DNA of 64,000 bases, taken from contig NKXK01000029.1 in NCBI GenBank assembly GCA_004379165.1, positions 186,001 through 250,000 of the forward strand, written 5' to 3'. Below are positions 50,483 through 58,836 of the stretch, piece by piece. The first letter of the stretch is position 1; every line of letters starts with the position of its first letter. The notes under the pieces were generated by a model. It was given only the letters and a program-made list of their open reading frames with translations, made no database searches and had not been told where the DNA came from. The position numbers were made by a program, and so were the translations under genes. Source of the DNA: Rhodocyclaceae bacterium (GTDB lineage Bacteria > Pseudomonadota > Gammaproteobacteria > Burkholderiales > Rhodocyclaceae).

Positions 50483-53056
50483 ATGGACCGGAAACGTAAC
50501 TGGCTGGACCTCCTCAATCCCAATCGGCGCAGCTTTTTGAAGACCGTTGGCGCCGGAACGGCCGTCGTCACCACCAGCGGCCTTATCGAACTCGGCAGCG
50601 GCGAGCAGGAGGCCAAGGCTTTCGCCTATGAACCCTATCCGCGTGATGATCAGCTGACGACGGTCGTCACTTCCTGCGACCATAACTGCGGTTCACGCCA
50701 CATGTTGGTGGCGCACAAGAAGGGCGACGTCATCGTCCGTCTGTCGACCGACGACGGGCGGTATCAAGAGGGCGGCAAGTTCGGCTTCGAGACCGAACAG
50801 GTACCCCAACTGCGCGCCTGCCTCCGGGGGCGTTCCTACCGTAGCCGCCTCTACTCACCCGAACGTCTGCTCTACCCGATGATGCGCGTTGGTGAGCGCG
50901 GCGAGGGCAAGTTCAAGCGCGTGTCGTGGGATGAAGCGCTCGACCATGTCGCCAGGAAAATGGTCGAGCTGAAACACAAGTACGGGCCGACGGCGATCCT
51001 CGATCAAGCCTACGCCGGGACTTCCTACGGCGTGCTGCACAAGTCCGATCAGATCGAAGGCCTGCTCGCCCGCTTCCTCGGCATGTTCGGCTGCCGCACC
51101 AATTCGTGGTCTGTCCCCAGTTATCAGGGCACGACCTTCAGCTCGCGGACGACCTTCGGCACCATCACTGATGGCAACGAGGATGATGCCTTTGCGCATT
51201 CCAAGCTGATCATCATGTGGGGCTGGAATCCGGCCTACACCTTCCACGGCGGCAATACCTTCTACTACATGCGGCTGGCCAAGCAGCGCGGCTGCAAATT
51301 CGTGGTGGTCGATCCGCAATACACCGACTCGGCGGCCAGTTACGACGCCTGGTGGATTCCGATCAAGCCCAATACCGATGCCGCGATGCTCGCCGGCATG
51401 GCCCACCACATTTTCGTCAATAACTGGCAGGACCAGAAATTCATCGACAAGTTCTGCCAGGGCATGGATGCTGGCACGACGCCCAAGGAGTTCGCCGACA
51501 AGGAGAACTTCAAGGATTACATTCTGGGGAAATACGACAACACGCCGAAGACCCCGGAATGGGCGGAGAAAATCTGCGGCGTGCCGGCAGCCGACATCAA
51601 GAAGCTGGCCGAAATGTATGCCACCACCAAGCCGGCCGCCCTGAAAGCCAGCTGGGCGCCTGGGCGGGCCAGCTATGGCGAGCAGTACAACCGGATGGCT
51701 GCTGCCGTGCAGGCGATGACCGGCAACATCGGCATCCTTGGCGGTTGCGCCGAAGGGGTCGGCAAGGGCTGGCATGCCGAATCGGTGGCCTATCCCTATG
51801 ACGAATATGCCAACGTCTGGTGGGCCTCGCTGAAGTCCGACCGCTGGGCGCATTGCGTGCTCAACTACCCGAACGTCAAGCGTGAGGAAATCGGCTGCTG
51901 GCCACGCAATGACGAGCTGGATGGCAGTATTCCGAACATCAAGGCGATCTTCTGGCACGGCTCGGACTGGTTCAACCAGCTGACCAACATCAACAAGGAA
52001 ATTGCCGCGATCAAGAAGCTGGAGCTGGTCGTCTGCATGGATTCGACGATCACGCCTTCGGGCCTGTGGGCCGATGTGCTGTTCCCGATCGCCACGCACT
52101 TCGAGCGCCATGATGTTGCCTTGCCTTGGTATAAGGGGCATTACTACATCCACCGCCCGAAGGTCATCGAGCCGCTCGGCGAATCGAAGACCGACCTGCA
52201 GGTGTTCACTGAGCTGGCCTATCGCATCGAAAAGATCGATCCGAGCGTCAAGGACTTCGGCAAGCGCTACAACCCGAAGGCGCAGCGTGATTACTTCCAG
52301 AACAACGAAGTCACCGACGAAGCCTATCTCACCGACTGGTGGCAGAACAAGGTGCAGGCCCACCAGGGCGTCAAGATGTCGTGGGAGGACTTCAAGAAAC
52401 ACGGCGTCTACAAGTTCGTCTTCGACAAGCCGCATGTCGCTTTCGAGGAGCAGATCAGCAAGGGCGTGCCTTTCCCCACACCATCGGGCAAGATCGAAAT
52501 CCTGTCGACGACGCTGGCCAACATCAAGGACTGGACCAGGACGCAGTACGGCTACGAGATTCCCTATCTGCCGAAGTGGATCGAGCCTTTCGAATCGCTG
52601 AACCATCCGAAGGCGAAGAAATTCCCCTTCCACATGGTCACGCCGCACCCGCGCTGGCGGACGCACTCGATCTTCCACAACATCCCGTGGTTGCGTGAGA
52701 CCTACCAGCAGGAAATGACCATCAGCGCCCGTGACGCCAAGGCGCGTGGGTTGGTCACCGGCGACATCGTCGAAGTCTGGAACGACCGTGGCAAGTGCGT
52801 CGTGCCCGTCTATGTCACCGAGCGCTGCATGCCCGGTGTCGTCGTGTTGTACGAAGGTGCCTGGATGGATCTGGCCAAGGATGGCAGCGACCGTTCTGGT
52901 AACCCGGACTTCCTGACGCTCGATGAGCCCAGCCCGGCGGGGGCCTTTGCCTACAACACCATCCTTGTCGACTTCAAGAAAACCGCCCTCGATCACCATC
53001 CGGGCTGGGATACCCAGGCGACCTCGCGCTCCGTCGTCTTCCGGAGGGACAAGTAA
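50483..53056 (+). CDS. DmsA-type molybdopterin oxidoreductase catalytic subunit, Tat-exported
   Basis: 857 residues. Twin-arginine signal NRRSFLKTVGAG (15-16 RR). The cluster-binding motif is Cys65-x3-Cys69-x3-His73, then Cys113 in RACLRGRS; E. coli DmsA has Cys at the third site. A Ser in the VPSYQGTTFSS region is in place of DmsA's molybdenum-ligand Ser by my alignment. RVSWDEALDHVA, WGWNPAYTFHGG and TPSGKIEI are general family marks, and the C-terminal domain is complete. So it is a periplasmic two-electron reductase or dehydrogenase. Neighbours suggest a sulfur or other oxyanion or S/N-oxide substrate, but none is shown. It overlaps the next gene by one base (TAATG). Confidence 0.9.
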   Translation: MDRKRNWLDLLNPNRRSFLKTVGAGTAVVTTSGLIELGSGEQEAKAFAYEPYPRDDQLTTVVTSCDHNCGSRHMLVAHKKGDVIVRLSTDDGRYQEGGKFGFETEQVPQLRACLRGRSYRSRLYSPERLLYPMMRVGERGEGKFKRVSWDEALDHVARKMVELKHKYGPTAILDQAYAGTSYGVLHKSDQIEGLLARFLGMFGCRTNSWSVPSYQGTTFSSRTTFGTITDGNEDDAFAHSKLIIMWGWNPAYTFHGGNTFYYMRLAKQRGCKFVVVDPQYTDSAASYDAWWIPIKPNTDAAMLAGMAHHIFVNNWQDQKFIDKFCQGMDAGTTPKEFADKENFKDYILGKYDNTPKTPEWAEKICGVPAADIKKLAEMYATTKPAALKASWAPGRASYGEQYNRMAAAVQAMTGNIGILGGCAEGVGKGWHAESVAYPYDEYANVWWASLKSDRWAHCVLNYPNVKREEIGCWPRNDELDGSIPNIKAIFWHGSDWFNQLTNINKEIAAIKKLELVVCMDSTITPSGLWADVLFPIATHFERHDVALPWYKGHYYIHRPKVIEPLGESKTDLQVFTELAYRIEKIDPSVKDFGKRYNPKAQRDYFQNNEVTDEAYLTDWWQNKVQAHQGVKMSWEDFKKHGVYKFVFDKPHVAFEEQISKGVPFPTPSGKIEILSTTLANIKDWTRTQYGYEIPYLPKWIEPFESLNHPKAKKFPFHMVTPHPRWRTHSIFHNIPWLRETYQQEMTISARDAKARGLVTGDIVEVWNDRGKCVVPVYVTERCMPGVVVLYEGAWMDLAKDGSDRSGNPDFLTLDEPSPAGAFAYNTILVDFKKTALDHHPGWDTQATSRSVVFRRDK

Positions 53057-53727
53057 TGGTCAGGAAAATCGACAAGCAGGAACTCAAATCGGCCATCGAG
53101 CGTAAGGTCGCGCAGACCTATGAGCCGGTCAAAACCGCCAAACAGTTGGGCTTCATCCATCACAACGTCGATTGCATCGGTTGCCGGGCCTGCGAAATTG
53201 CTTGCAAGGACAAGAACGGCCTGCCCCCCGGGCCGCGTTTCCGCCGTGTCATGTATGTCGAGGGCGGAACCTTTCCGGATGTCCATGCCTACAAGGTCAA
53301 CATGGCCTGCAATCATTGCGCCGAACCGGCCTGTCTGCCGACCTGCCCGACCGGCGCGATCTGGAAGCGTGCCGACAACGGCGTGGTCGATATCGACTCG
53401 ACGCTGTGCATCGGCTGTCGAAAATGCGAGGCAGCCTGCCCCTACGGCGCGCCGCAGTGGGATCCGCAGGAGCTGGTGATCAAGAAGTGCAACATGTGCA
53501 TCGACGAACTGGAGGCGGGTCGCAAGCCCTACTGCGTTCAGGCCTGCATGATGCGCGTGCTGGATATCGGCCCGATCGAGGAAATCTGGAAGGGAACGCT
53601 CAAGACCACCGCCATCGGCCCCAACGATGTGCCGGTCAAACAAGTGAAAAACATGGCCAATCCGGAGTTGACGAAGCCCTCGATAGCTTTCATTCCGCAC
53701 AGCAAGGGCCGCGTCGATGGCAAATAA
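53056..53727 (+). CDS. DmsB-type iron-sulfur electron-transfer subunit
   Basis: 223 residues. Four ferredoxin-like Cys groups are complete: CIGCRACEIAC, CNHCAEPACLPTC, CIGCRKCEAAC and the split CNMC...CVQAC, giving four [4Fe-4S] clusters as in DmsB, NarH or TtrB. There is no signal peptide, so it would be co-exported with the Tat-bearing catalytic subunit. The C-terminal tail is short. The pair A-B would then need a membrane partner, which here looks like the pentaheme rather than a DmsC. Confidence 0.93.
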   Translation: MVRKIDKQELKSAIERKVAQTYEPVKTAKQLGFIHHNVDCIGCRACEIACKDKNGLPPGPRFRRVMYVEGGTFPDVHAYKVNMACNHCAEPACLPTCPTGAIWKRADNGVVDIDSTLCIGCRKCEAACPYGAPQWDPQELVIKKCNMCIDELEAGRKPYCVQACMMRVLDIGPIEEIWKGTLKTTAIGPNDVPVKQVKNMANPELTKPSIAFIPHSKGRVDGK

Positions 53728-54436
53728 GCTTTTCGCGGCGCTGGCCGACGACCTGGCCCAGTTGATCCGTCTGCATGACCGCGAGATCGACGCCGATGTG
53801 CTGGTCGCCTTGCGCCAGGTCGATTTTCCGCATCAACTGGCGCTGCCGGCCAATGGCCCGGTGGCGCAGCAGGCCTGGGCCAATATGGCGGCGGCGTTGG
53901 CCGGGCCGCTGTCGCTTGACGATCTGGCGGCTGATTACGCTGCGATTTACCTGAACAACCAATACGCGTCGTCGCCCTATGAGTCGGTCTGGCTGACCGA
54001 CGACCACCTCGCCTGCGGGGCGCCGATGTTCGAATTGCGTGAAATCTACGCCGCTGCCGGCTGGCAGGCCGCTGACCGGCGGCAGCGTTTTGACGATCAT
54101 CTGGTCTTGCAGATGCAGTACCTGCAACGCCAGATGAGCTCGTCTGCGGTCGCCCCGGAAAACCTCGAAAATTTCCTCGATGACCATCTGGGCTGTTGGT
54201 TCCCGGACTTTGCCCGCCAGGTCTCGATGCGTGCCCGGACAGCCTTCTACGCGGCGCTCGTCGAACTTACTCATGTCTGGCTGGTACAGTACCGCCAGTT
54301 GCTGGCCGATGTCACCGGTCGTGCCATCCCGGATCGCGAAGAGATCGCTGCCCGCATCAACCGCAAACTGGCGCTCGACAAGGCGGAAGTGGCGCCGATC
54401 CGTTTCATGCCCGGACAGCATGGCCCGAGTTGGTAA
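53717..54436 (+). CDS. TorD-family chaperone for the molybdenum enzyme
   Basis: 239 residues, all-helical. The family marks are LAADYAAIYLNN, SPYESVWL and the EIYAAAGWQ loop with later DHLGCWFPDFARQV. TorD/DmsD-type chaperones bind the Tat signal and help insert the cofactor before export. It overlaps the ferredoxin gene by 11 bp and is the last of the operon, matching its dedicated role. Confidence 0.9.
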   Translation: MANKLFAALADDLAQLIRLHDREIDADVLVALRQVDFPHQLALPANGPVAQQAWANMAAALAGPLSLDDLAADYAAIYLNNQYASSPYESVWLTDDHLACGAPMFELREIYAAAGWQAADRRQRFDDHLVLQMQYLQRQMSSSAVAPENLENFLDDHLGCWFPDFARQVSMRARTAFYAALVELTHVWLVQYRQLLADVTGRAIPDREEIAARINRKLALDKAEVAPIRFMPGQHGPSW

Positions 54437-54442
54437 GGCTGC

Positions 54443-54589
54443 TCAGGCTGCTGGCGGCTTGCGAAAAAACAGCCAGTAGGCGCCACTAATCGCCCCCAGC
54501 GGCAGCAGTTCGAAGAGGAAGGGGAAGCTACCGATCAGCCCTGCGAGCGCAGTCAGCAAGACCAGGTAGGCGACGATGCGCAGGAGCAT
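54443..54589 (-). CDS. 48-residue membrane protein, coupled to queG
   Basis: The ORF begins at ATG 54589, directly after the queG stop (TGAATG), and ends at 54443. Two hydrophobic segments (IVAYLVLLTALAGLIG, then FLFELLPLGAISGAYWLFF) make a helical hairpin, and the end is basic (RKPPAA). Family unknown to me. It ends 7 bp from the convergent TorD gene. Zero spacing to queG and a consistent membrane profile argue for a real gene. Confidence 0.6.
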   Translation of the reverse strand: MLLRIVAYLVLLTALAGLIGSFPFLFELLPLGAISGAYWLFFRKPPAA

Positions 54590-55618
54590 TCAGGCCTGCG
54601 CCAGCCGGGCCTGCGCCCAGGCGACGTGTTCGCGGACGACCGGTGACGGGTGGTCGGCTTGCGATTTCAGCGCTTTTTTCGCGTCGACCGTAGCAGGCCC
54701 GTTGCCGATCGCGACGGCGATGTTGCGCAGCCAGCGCTCATGTCCGATGCGGCGGATCGGGTTGCCGGCCAGCCGGTCGTTGAACTGCGTTTCCGTCCAA
54801 GCAAAGAGTTCGATCAGCGTCGCGCTGTCCAAGCCCTGGCGGGGCGTGAATTCCGGGTCGCCCAATCGGGCGAAACGATTCCAAGGGCAGCAAAGCTGGC
54901 AGTCGTCGCAGCCGTAGATGCGATTGCCGAGCAGCGGGCGGAATGCTTCAGGAATGGCACCATCGAGTTCGATAGTCAGGTAGCTGACGCAGCGGCGGGC
55001 ATCGACGCGGTAGGGGGCGACGATGGCGCCGGTCGGGCAGGCATCGATGCAGGCCGTGCAGGTACCGCAATGTTCGGCGACTGGGGTATCCGGCGGCAGG
55101 AGCAGATCAGTGTAGATTTCGCCGAGAAAGCGCCAGGAACCTTGCTGTGAGAGTAACAGCGTGTGTTTGCCGCGCCAGCCGAGGCCGGCTTGCCGGGCAA
55201 ACTCGACTTCCATGACCGGTGCCGAGTCAGAAAATACCCGGTAACCGAAAGGTCCGATAAGGGCAGCAATGGCGTCCGCAAGCTTTTGCAACCGGCTGCG
55301 GATCACCTTGTGGTAGTCGCGGCCCTGCGCGTAACGGGAAACCGCCGCACGGGCGGGGTCGTCTACCGTGGCCGTATGCGGCAGATAATCGAGTGCCGCT
55401 GAAATCACAGTCAGTGTTCCTGGCTGAAGTTCTGTCGGGTGTGCGCGCAGTTCGGCGTGACGGGCCATATAATCCATCGTTCCGTGCATGCCTTCGGCAA
55501 GCCAGGCGCGCAGATACCCGACCGCCGGCCCCGGGTCGGCACGGGCGACGCCGATGGCCGAAAAGCCGAGCCTTTGGCCGGTATCGCGAATGGCGGCCTT
55601 GAGCGCCACGTAATCCAC
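54590..55618 (-). CDS. queG: epoxyqueuosine reductase QueG
   Basis: About 342 residues. QueG reduces epoxyqueuosine to queuosine in tRNA, using cobalamin and two [4Fe-4S] clusters. The clusters are CGTCTACIDACPTGAI and CDDCQLCCPWN. Family marks include APVMEVEFARQAGLGWRGKHTLL. I prefer GTG 55618 as start, since AGGA lies 7 nt upstream; ATG 55639 is also in frame but lacks a spaced site. It diverges from tsaE with almost no gap. Confidence 0.93.
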   Translation of the reverse strand: MDYVALKAAIRDTGQRLGFSAIGVARADPGPAVGYLRAWLAEGMHGTMDYMARHAELRAHPTELQPGTLTVISAALDYLPHTATVDDPARAAVSRYAQGRDYHKVIRSRLQKLADAIAALIGPFGYRVFSDSAPVMEVEFARQAGLGWRGKHTLLLSQQGSWRFLGEIYTDLLLPPDTPVAEHCGTCTACIDACPTGAIVAPYRVDARRCVSYLTIELDGAIPEAFRPLLGNRIYGCDDCQLCCPWNRFARLGDPEFTPRQGLDSATLIELFAWTETQFNDRLAGNPIRRIGHERWLRNIAVAIGNGPATVDAKKALKSQADHPSPVVREHVAWAQARLAQA

Positions 55619-55620
55619 AG

Positions 55621-55629
55621 AGGAGTCCT
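55621..55629. promoter_or_regulatory. palindromic Shine-Dalgarno shared by queG and tsaE
   Basis: AGGAGTCCT reads AGGAG on the plus strand, 8 nt before GTG 55634 of tsaE, and AGGA on the minus strand, 7 nt before GTG 55618 of queG. One nine-base site can thus serve two divergent messages. Any promoter must lie inside the coding regions. Confidence 0.5.
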
Positions 55630-55633
55630 GATC

Positions 55634-56149
55634 GTGCATACCCCGAATGTTACCGCCGTTTTCGAATTGCCCGACGAAGCGGCGACCCAGGCTGCTGGCG
55701 CGTCTCTGGCCGCCTGCCTGCAGCCGGGAACGGTGGTTTTTCTCGAAGGAGACCTCGGCGCCGGCAAGACGACACTGGCGCGGGCATTGATTCGTGCCCT
55801 GGGCCATACCGGGCCGGTGAAAAGCCCGACGTATTCACTGGTTGAAGTTTACGTAATTTCGAGCTTATACTTATATCACTTTGATTTTTATCGTTTCGAG
55901 TCACCCGAGGAGTTTCTCGATGCGGGCCTTGGCGAATACTTTAATGACACTTCAGTCTGTCTGGTCGAATGGCCGGAACGTGCTCAAGGCTGCGTTCCGC
56001 CGGCAGACCTGCGGCTGCGTCTTCATCATGCAGGTGTCGGGCGTGTCCTCGAAGCCGTGGCAGATTCACCGCAGGGGCAGGCATGTCTAAGCGCGCTCAC
56101 CCCAGCCCCGGGCGCCGTAATCTCCTCCGCTACGCCGGAGCCTCGCTGA
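55634..56149 (+). CDS. tsaE: TsaE, ATPase of the threonylcarbamoyladenosine tRNA system
   Basis: About 171 residues from GTG 55634. The Walker A is GDLGAGKTTLARALIRAL; SPTYSLVEVY and LYHFDFYRFESPEEF follow, then WPERAQ. TsaE works with TsaB, TsaC and TsaD to make t6A37. A short AT-rich patch at about 55850-55910 uses unusual TTA and TAT codons, though the reading frame and motifs stay intact. The 3' end overlaps amiC by 67 bp. Confidence 0.93.
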   Translation: MHTPNVTAVFELPDEAATQAAGASLAACLQPGTVVFLEGDLGAGKTTLARALIRALGHTGPVKSPTYSLVEVYVISSLYLYHFDFYRFESPEEFLDAGLGEYFNDTSVCLVEWPERAQGCVPPADLRLRLHHAGVGRVLEAVADSPQGQACLSALTPAPGAVISSATPEPR

Positions 56150-57426
56150 TCCTCTCGGTGACGCCGCTGGCTGGTGCCGCGGCGAAGTTGCCGTCGGTGC
56201 TGGCGGTTCGCATCTGGCCGGCGAGTGACTACACCCGCGTCACCCTCGAACACGACGCGCCGCTCAAATTCACGCATTTCACTGTTGAAAATCCCGATCG
56301 CCTGGTGGTCGACATCGAAGGCGTCGAGTTCAACTCGGTGCTCGATAGTCTGGCCCGCAAGGTGGCGACCGATGACCCCTACATCAAGCTGCTGCGCGCC
56401 GGTCGCTTCAAGCCGGGCGTTGTTCGCCTGGTCATGGAGCTCAAGGCCAAGGTCAATCCGCAAGTCTTCAATCTTGCGCCTGTGGGCGAGTACGGCCACC
56501 GTCTGGTGCTCGACGTCTATCCAGTCAATGCGCCGGACCCGCTGATGGCTTTGGTCGAAGGGCGGAAGGATGCCGTCGAGCCACTGAAGCCGGAAGCCGA
56601 CGCCCCACTGGCCGAGAAGCGCGACCCGGAGCCGCCGCGCAAGGCGGAGAAGCCGCTTGAAGCGCCGGAAATCCAGACCACTCGCAAGTCGGGCAAACCG
56701 ATTGTCGACCGATTGGTGACGATCACCCTCGACCCCGGCCATGGCGGCGAAGACCCTGGTGCCATCGGCAAGGGCGGCTCGCAGGAGAAGAATGTCACGC
56801 TGCAGGTTGCCAAACGGCTGAAGGCAAAACTCGATGCCGAGCCCAACATGCGGGCGGTGCTGACCCGCGAATCCGATTTCTTCGTGCCGCTGCAGATGCG
56901 CGTGCAAAAGGCCCGCCGCGTACAGTCCGACCTCTTCCTGTCGATTCACGCCGACGCCTGGATCAAGCCGGATGCCCGCGGCTCGTCGGTCTTCGTGCTC
57001 TCGGAAAAAGGCGCGACAAGCACCCAGGCCCGCCTGCTGGCGCAGCGCGAGAATGAGGCCGACCTGATCGGTGGTGTCAATCTCGGTGCCAAGGATCTCT
57101 TCCTTGCCCGCACGCTGCTCGACTTGTCGCAGACGGCGACGATCAATGACAGCCTCAAGCTCGGCAAATACCTGCTCGGTGAGCTTGGCAACATCAATAC
57201 CCTGCACAAGAACCACGTCGAGCAGGCCGGATTTGCCGTGCTAAAGGCACCGGACATCCCGTCGGCGCTGATCGAAACCGCTTTCATTTCCAATCCGGAA
57301 GAGGAGCGCCGGCTGACCGACGACGCATATCAGGACAAACTGGCCGACGCGATGGTCAAGGGCATCCGCACCTACTTCCAGCGTCACCCGCCGGGGCCGA
57401 AGTCGAAGCTGGCCTTGCTGGGCTAA
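56083..57426 (+). CDS. amiC: N-acetylmuramoyl-L-alanine amidase with AMIN domain (AmiC type)
   Basis: 447 residues. A Tat-like start (GRRNLLRYAGASLIL), an AMIN domain (about 35-140), a Pro/Glu-rich linker (about 165-215), then Amidase_3 (about 220-430). The zinc and catalytic residues are the His in DPGHGGED, Glu in GSQEKN, His in SIHAD and Glu in ALIETAFISN. It cleaves septal peptidoglycan between MurNAc and L-Ala to separate daughter cells, in the periplasm. The ATG lies inside tsaE; tsaE-amiC is a common order. Confidence 0.95.
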   Translation: MSKRAHPSPGRRNLLRYAGASLILSVTPLAGAAAKLPSVLAVRIWPASDYTRVTLEHDAPLKFTHFTVENPDRLVVDIEGVEFNSVLDSLARKVATDDPYIKLLRAGRFKPGVVRLVMELKAKVNPQVFNLAPVGEYGHRLVLDVYPVNAPDPLMALVEGRKDAVEPLKPEADAPLAEKRDPEPPRKAEKPLEAPEIQTTRKSGKPIVDRLVTITLDPGHGGEDPGAIGKGGSQEKNVTLQVAKRLKAKLDAEPNMRAVLTRESDFFVPLQMRVQKARRVQSDLFLSIHADAWIKPDARGSSVFVLSEKGATSTQARLLAQRENEADLIGGVNLGAKDLFLARTLLDLSQTATINDSLKLGKYLLGELGNINTLHKNHVEQAGFAVLKAPDIPSALIETAFISNPEEERRLTDDAYQDKLADAMVKGIRTYFQRHPPGPKSKLALLG

Positions 57427-57493
57427 ACCACCTAGCCTCAAGGCTTTGGCCGTAGTGTATCCTCGCCTCTCCTGAGTTTTCGAGAATCTCGCG

Positions 57494-58162
57494 ATGGAAG
57501 CAATCGTCGTTGAAACCGGCCCGAATCCCGCTTGGGCAGTGATCTGGTTGCATGGTCTGGGGGCTGACGGAACGGATTTTGAACCGGTTGTGCCCGAACT
57601 GTGCTTGCCGGATACCCCCGCCGTCCGCTTTATCTTCCCGCATGCCTCATACCAGCCGGTGACGTGCAATGGCGGTTACGTCATGCGGGCGTGGTACGAC
57701 ATCATCAGCCTCGCCCGCGACAGCCGGGAAATCGACGAGGCGGGATTGATTGCGTCACGGCAGCGCGTCCGGTCGCTGATCGCTGCTGAAGAAGCGCGGG
57801 GCATTCCGGCGCGGCGAATCATCCTCGCCGGCTTTTCGCAGGGCGGGGCAGTCGCCTACCTGACCGGGCTGACGCATCCGGAGCGCCTGGGTGGCATAGT
57901 GGCCCTCTCGACTTACATTCCGTCGCCACGCCTGCTTCGGGCCGAACTGGTCGCCGAGCAACTCGAGGTGCCGGTCTTTGCCGCACACGGTGACGAAGAT
58001 GACGTGGTGGCACCGGAACTGGGTGAAGCCGCGCGCGACCTGTTGCGCGAATTGGGGGCGGCGCCGGAGTGGCGAAGCTATCCGATGCCGCATTCTGTCT
58101 GCTTCGAAGAAATTCGCGATCTCGGCCAGTGGCTGAGTCAGCGCCTCACAAATGCCGCTTGA
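57494..58162 (+). CDS. carboxylesterase / phospholipase (alpha/beta hydrolase)
   Basis: 222 residues. WLHGLGADGTDFEP near the start, the nucleophile elbow GFSQGGA, acid in HGDEDDVV and His in MPHSVCFEE form a complete Ser-Asp-His triad of the LYPLAL/Est family. It probably hydrolyses short-chain esters. Cytoplasmic. It is 18 bp before the yceH gene and likely cotranscribed. Confidence 0.92.
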   Translation: MEAIVVETGPNPAWAVIWLHGLGADGTDFEPVVPELCLPDTPAVRFIFPHASYQPVTCNGGYVMRAWYDIISLARDSREIDEAGLIASRQRVRSLIAAEEARGIPARRIILAGFSQGGAVAYLTGLTHPERLGGIVALSTYIPSPRLLRAELVAEQLEVPVFAAHGDEDDVVAPELGEAARDLLRELGAAPEWRSYPMPHSVCFEEIRDLGQWLSQRLTNAA

Positions 58163-58180
58163 AGCGGTCCGGAATTCGCC

Positions 58181-58816
58181 ATGTCGATCACTGAACTGAA
58201 TCTCTCCATTCCTGCACAACGCGTCCTTGGGACGCTGGCCGAAAAGCAGCGCACGGTGCCCGATACCTATCCTTTGTCGCTGAATGCATTGCTGGCGGGC
58301 TGCAACCAGAAAACCTGCCGCAATCCGGTACTCGAACTCGACGAGGCGGCAATCAGCGCCGCGCTGGATGAATTGAAGGATCTGGGGCTGGTGTCCGAAG
58401 TCAGTGGCAGCCGCGTCGTGCGGTTTGCACATCACCTTGAACAAGCGCTGGCCGTGCCGACGCAAGCCGGCGCCTTGCTGACGGTGTTTTTGCTGCGGGG
58501 TCCGCAGACTGCTGGTGAACTGCGCCTCAACTGCGAGCGCCTGCATGCTTTTGCCGATATTTCCTCGGTTGAGGCCTTTCTCGTGGAACTGGCCGGACGC
58601 CCGGCGGGGGCGCTGGTCGTCCAATTGCCGCGGGCCCCGGGTTCCCGGGAAAGCCGCTGGATGCATCTGCTTGGTGGGGTGGTCAGCGAGGCGGTGGCCG
58701 CCGGGGGCGAGCAACTGCGGTCATCCGGCAATTTTGCCGAATTATCGGATCGGGTGGCGGCGCTGGAGGCGGAGGTGGCTGAAGTGCGGGCCTTGCTGGC
58801 ACGCTTGACCGGATAA
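58181..58816 (+). CDS. YceH-family (DUF480) protein
   Basis: 211 residues. LSIPAQRVLGTLAEKQRTVPDTYPLSLNALLAGCNQKTCRNPV and VVRFAHHLEQAL are the YceH marks; the fold is two winged-helix domains. The C-terminus ends in a short coiled coil (RVAALEAEVAEVRALLA). Regulatory or protein-binding role is assumed; no function is established to my knowledge. Convergent with the next gene. Confidence 0.88.
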   Translation: MSITELNLSIPAQRVLGTLAEKQRTVPDTYPLSLNALLAGCNQKTCRNPVLELDEAAISAALDELKDLGLVSEVSGSRVVRFAHHLEQALAVPTQAGALLTVFLLRGPQTAGELRLNCERLHAFADISSVEAFLVELAGRPAGALVVQLPRAPGSRESRWMHLLGGVVSEAVAAGGEQLRSSGNFAELSDRVAALEAEVAEVRALLARLTG

Positions 58817-58836
58817 TTCGCCGGCCGTGCTGCGGG

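Noticed and set aside
50855-52999. 714-residue ORF on the minus strand
   Set aside because: It is a shadow of the molybdenum-enzyme gene, caused by high GC in the third codon position, and its translation has no domain.
56026-57216. 396-residue ORF antisense to amiC
   Set aside because: Shadow frame; amiC has all four zinc or catalytic motifs.
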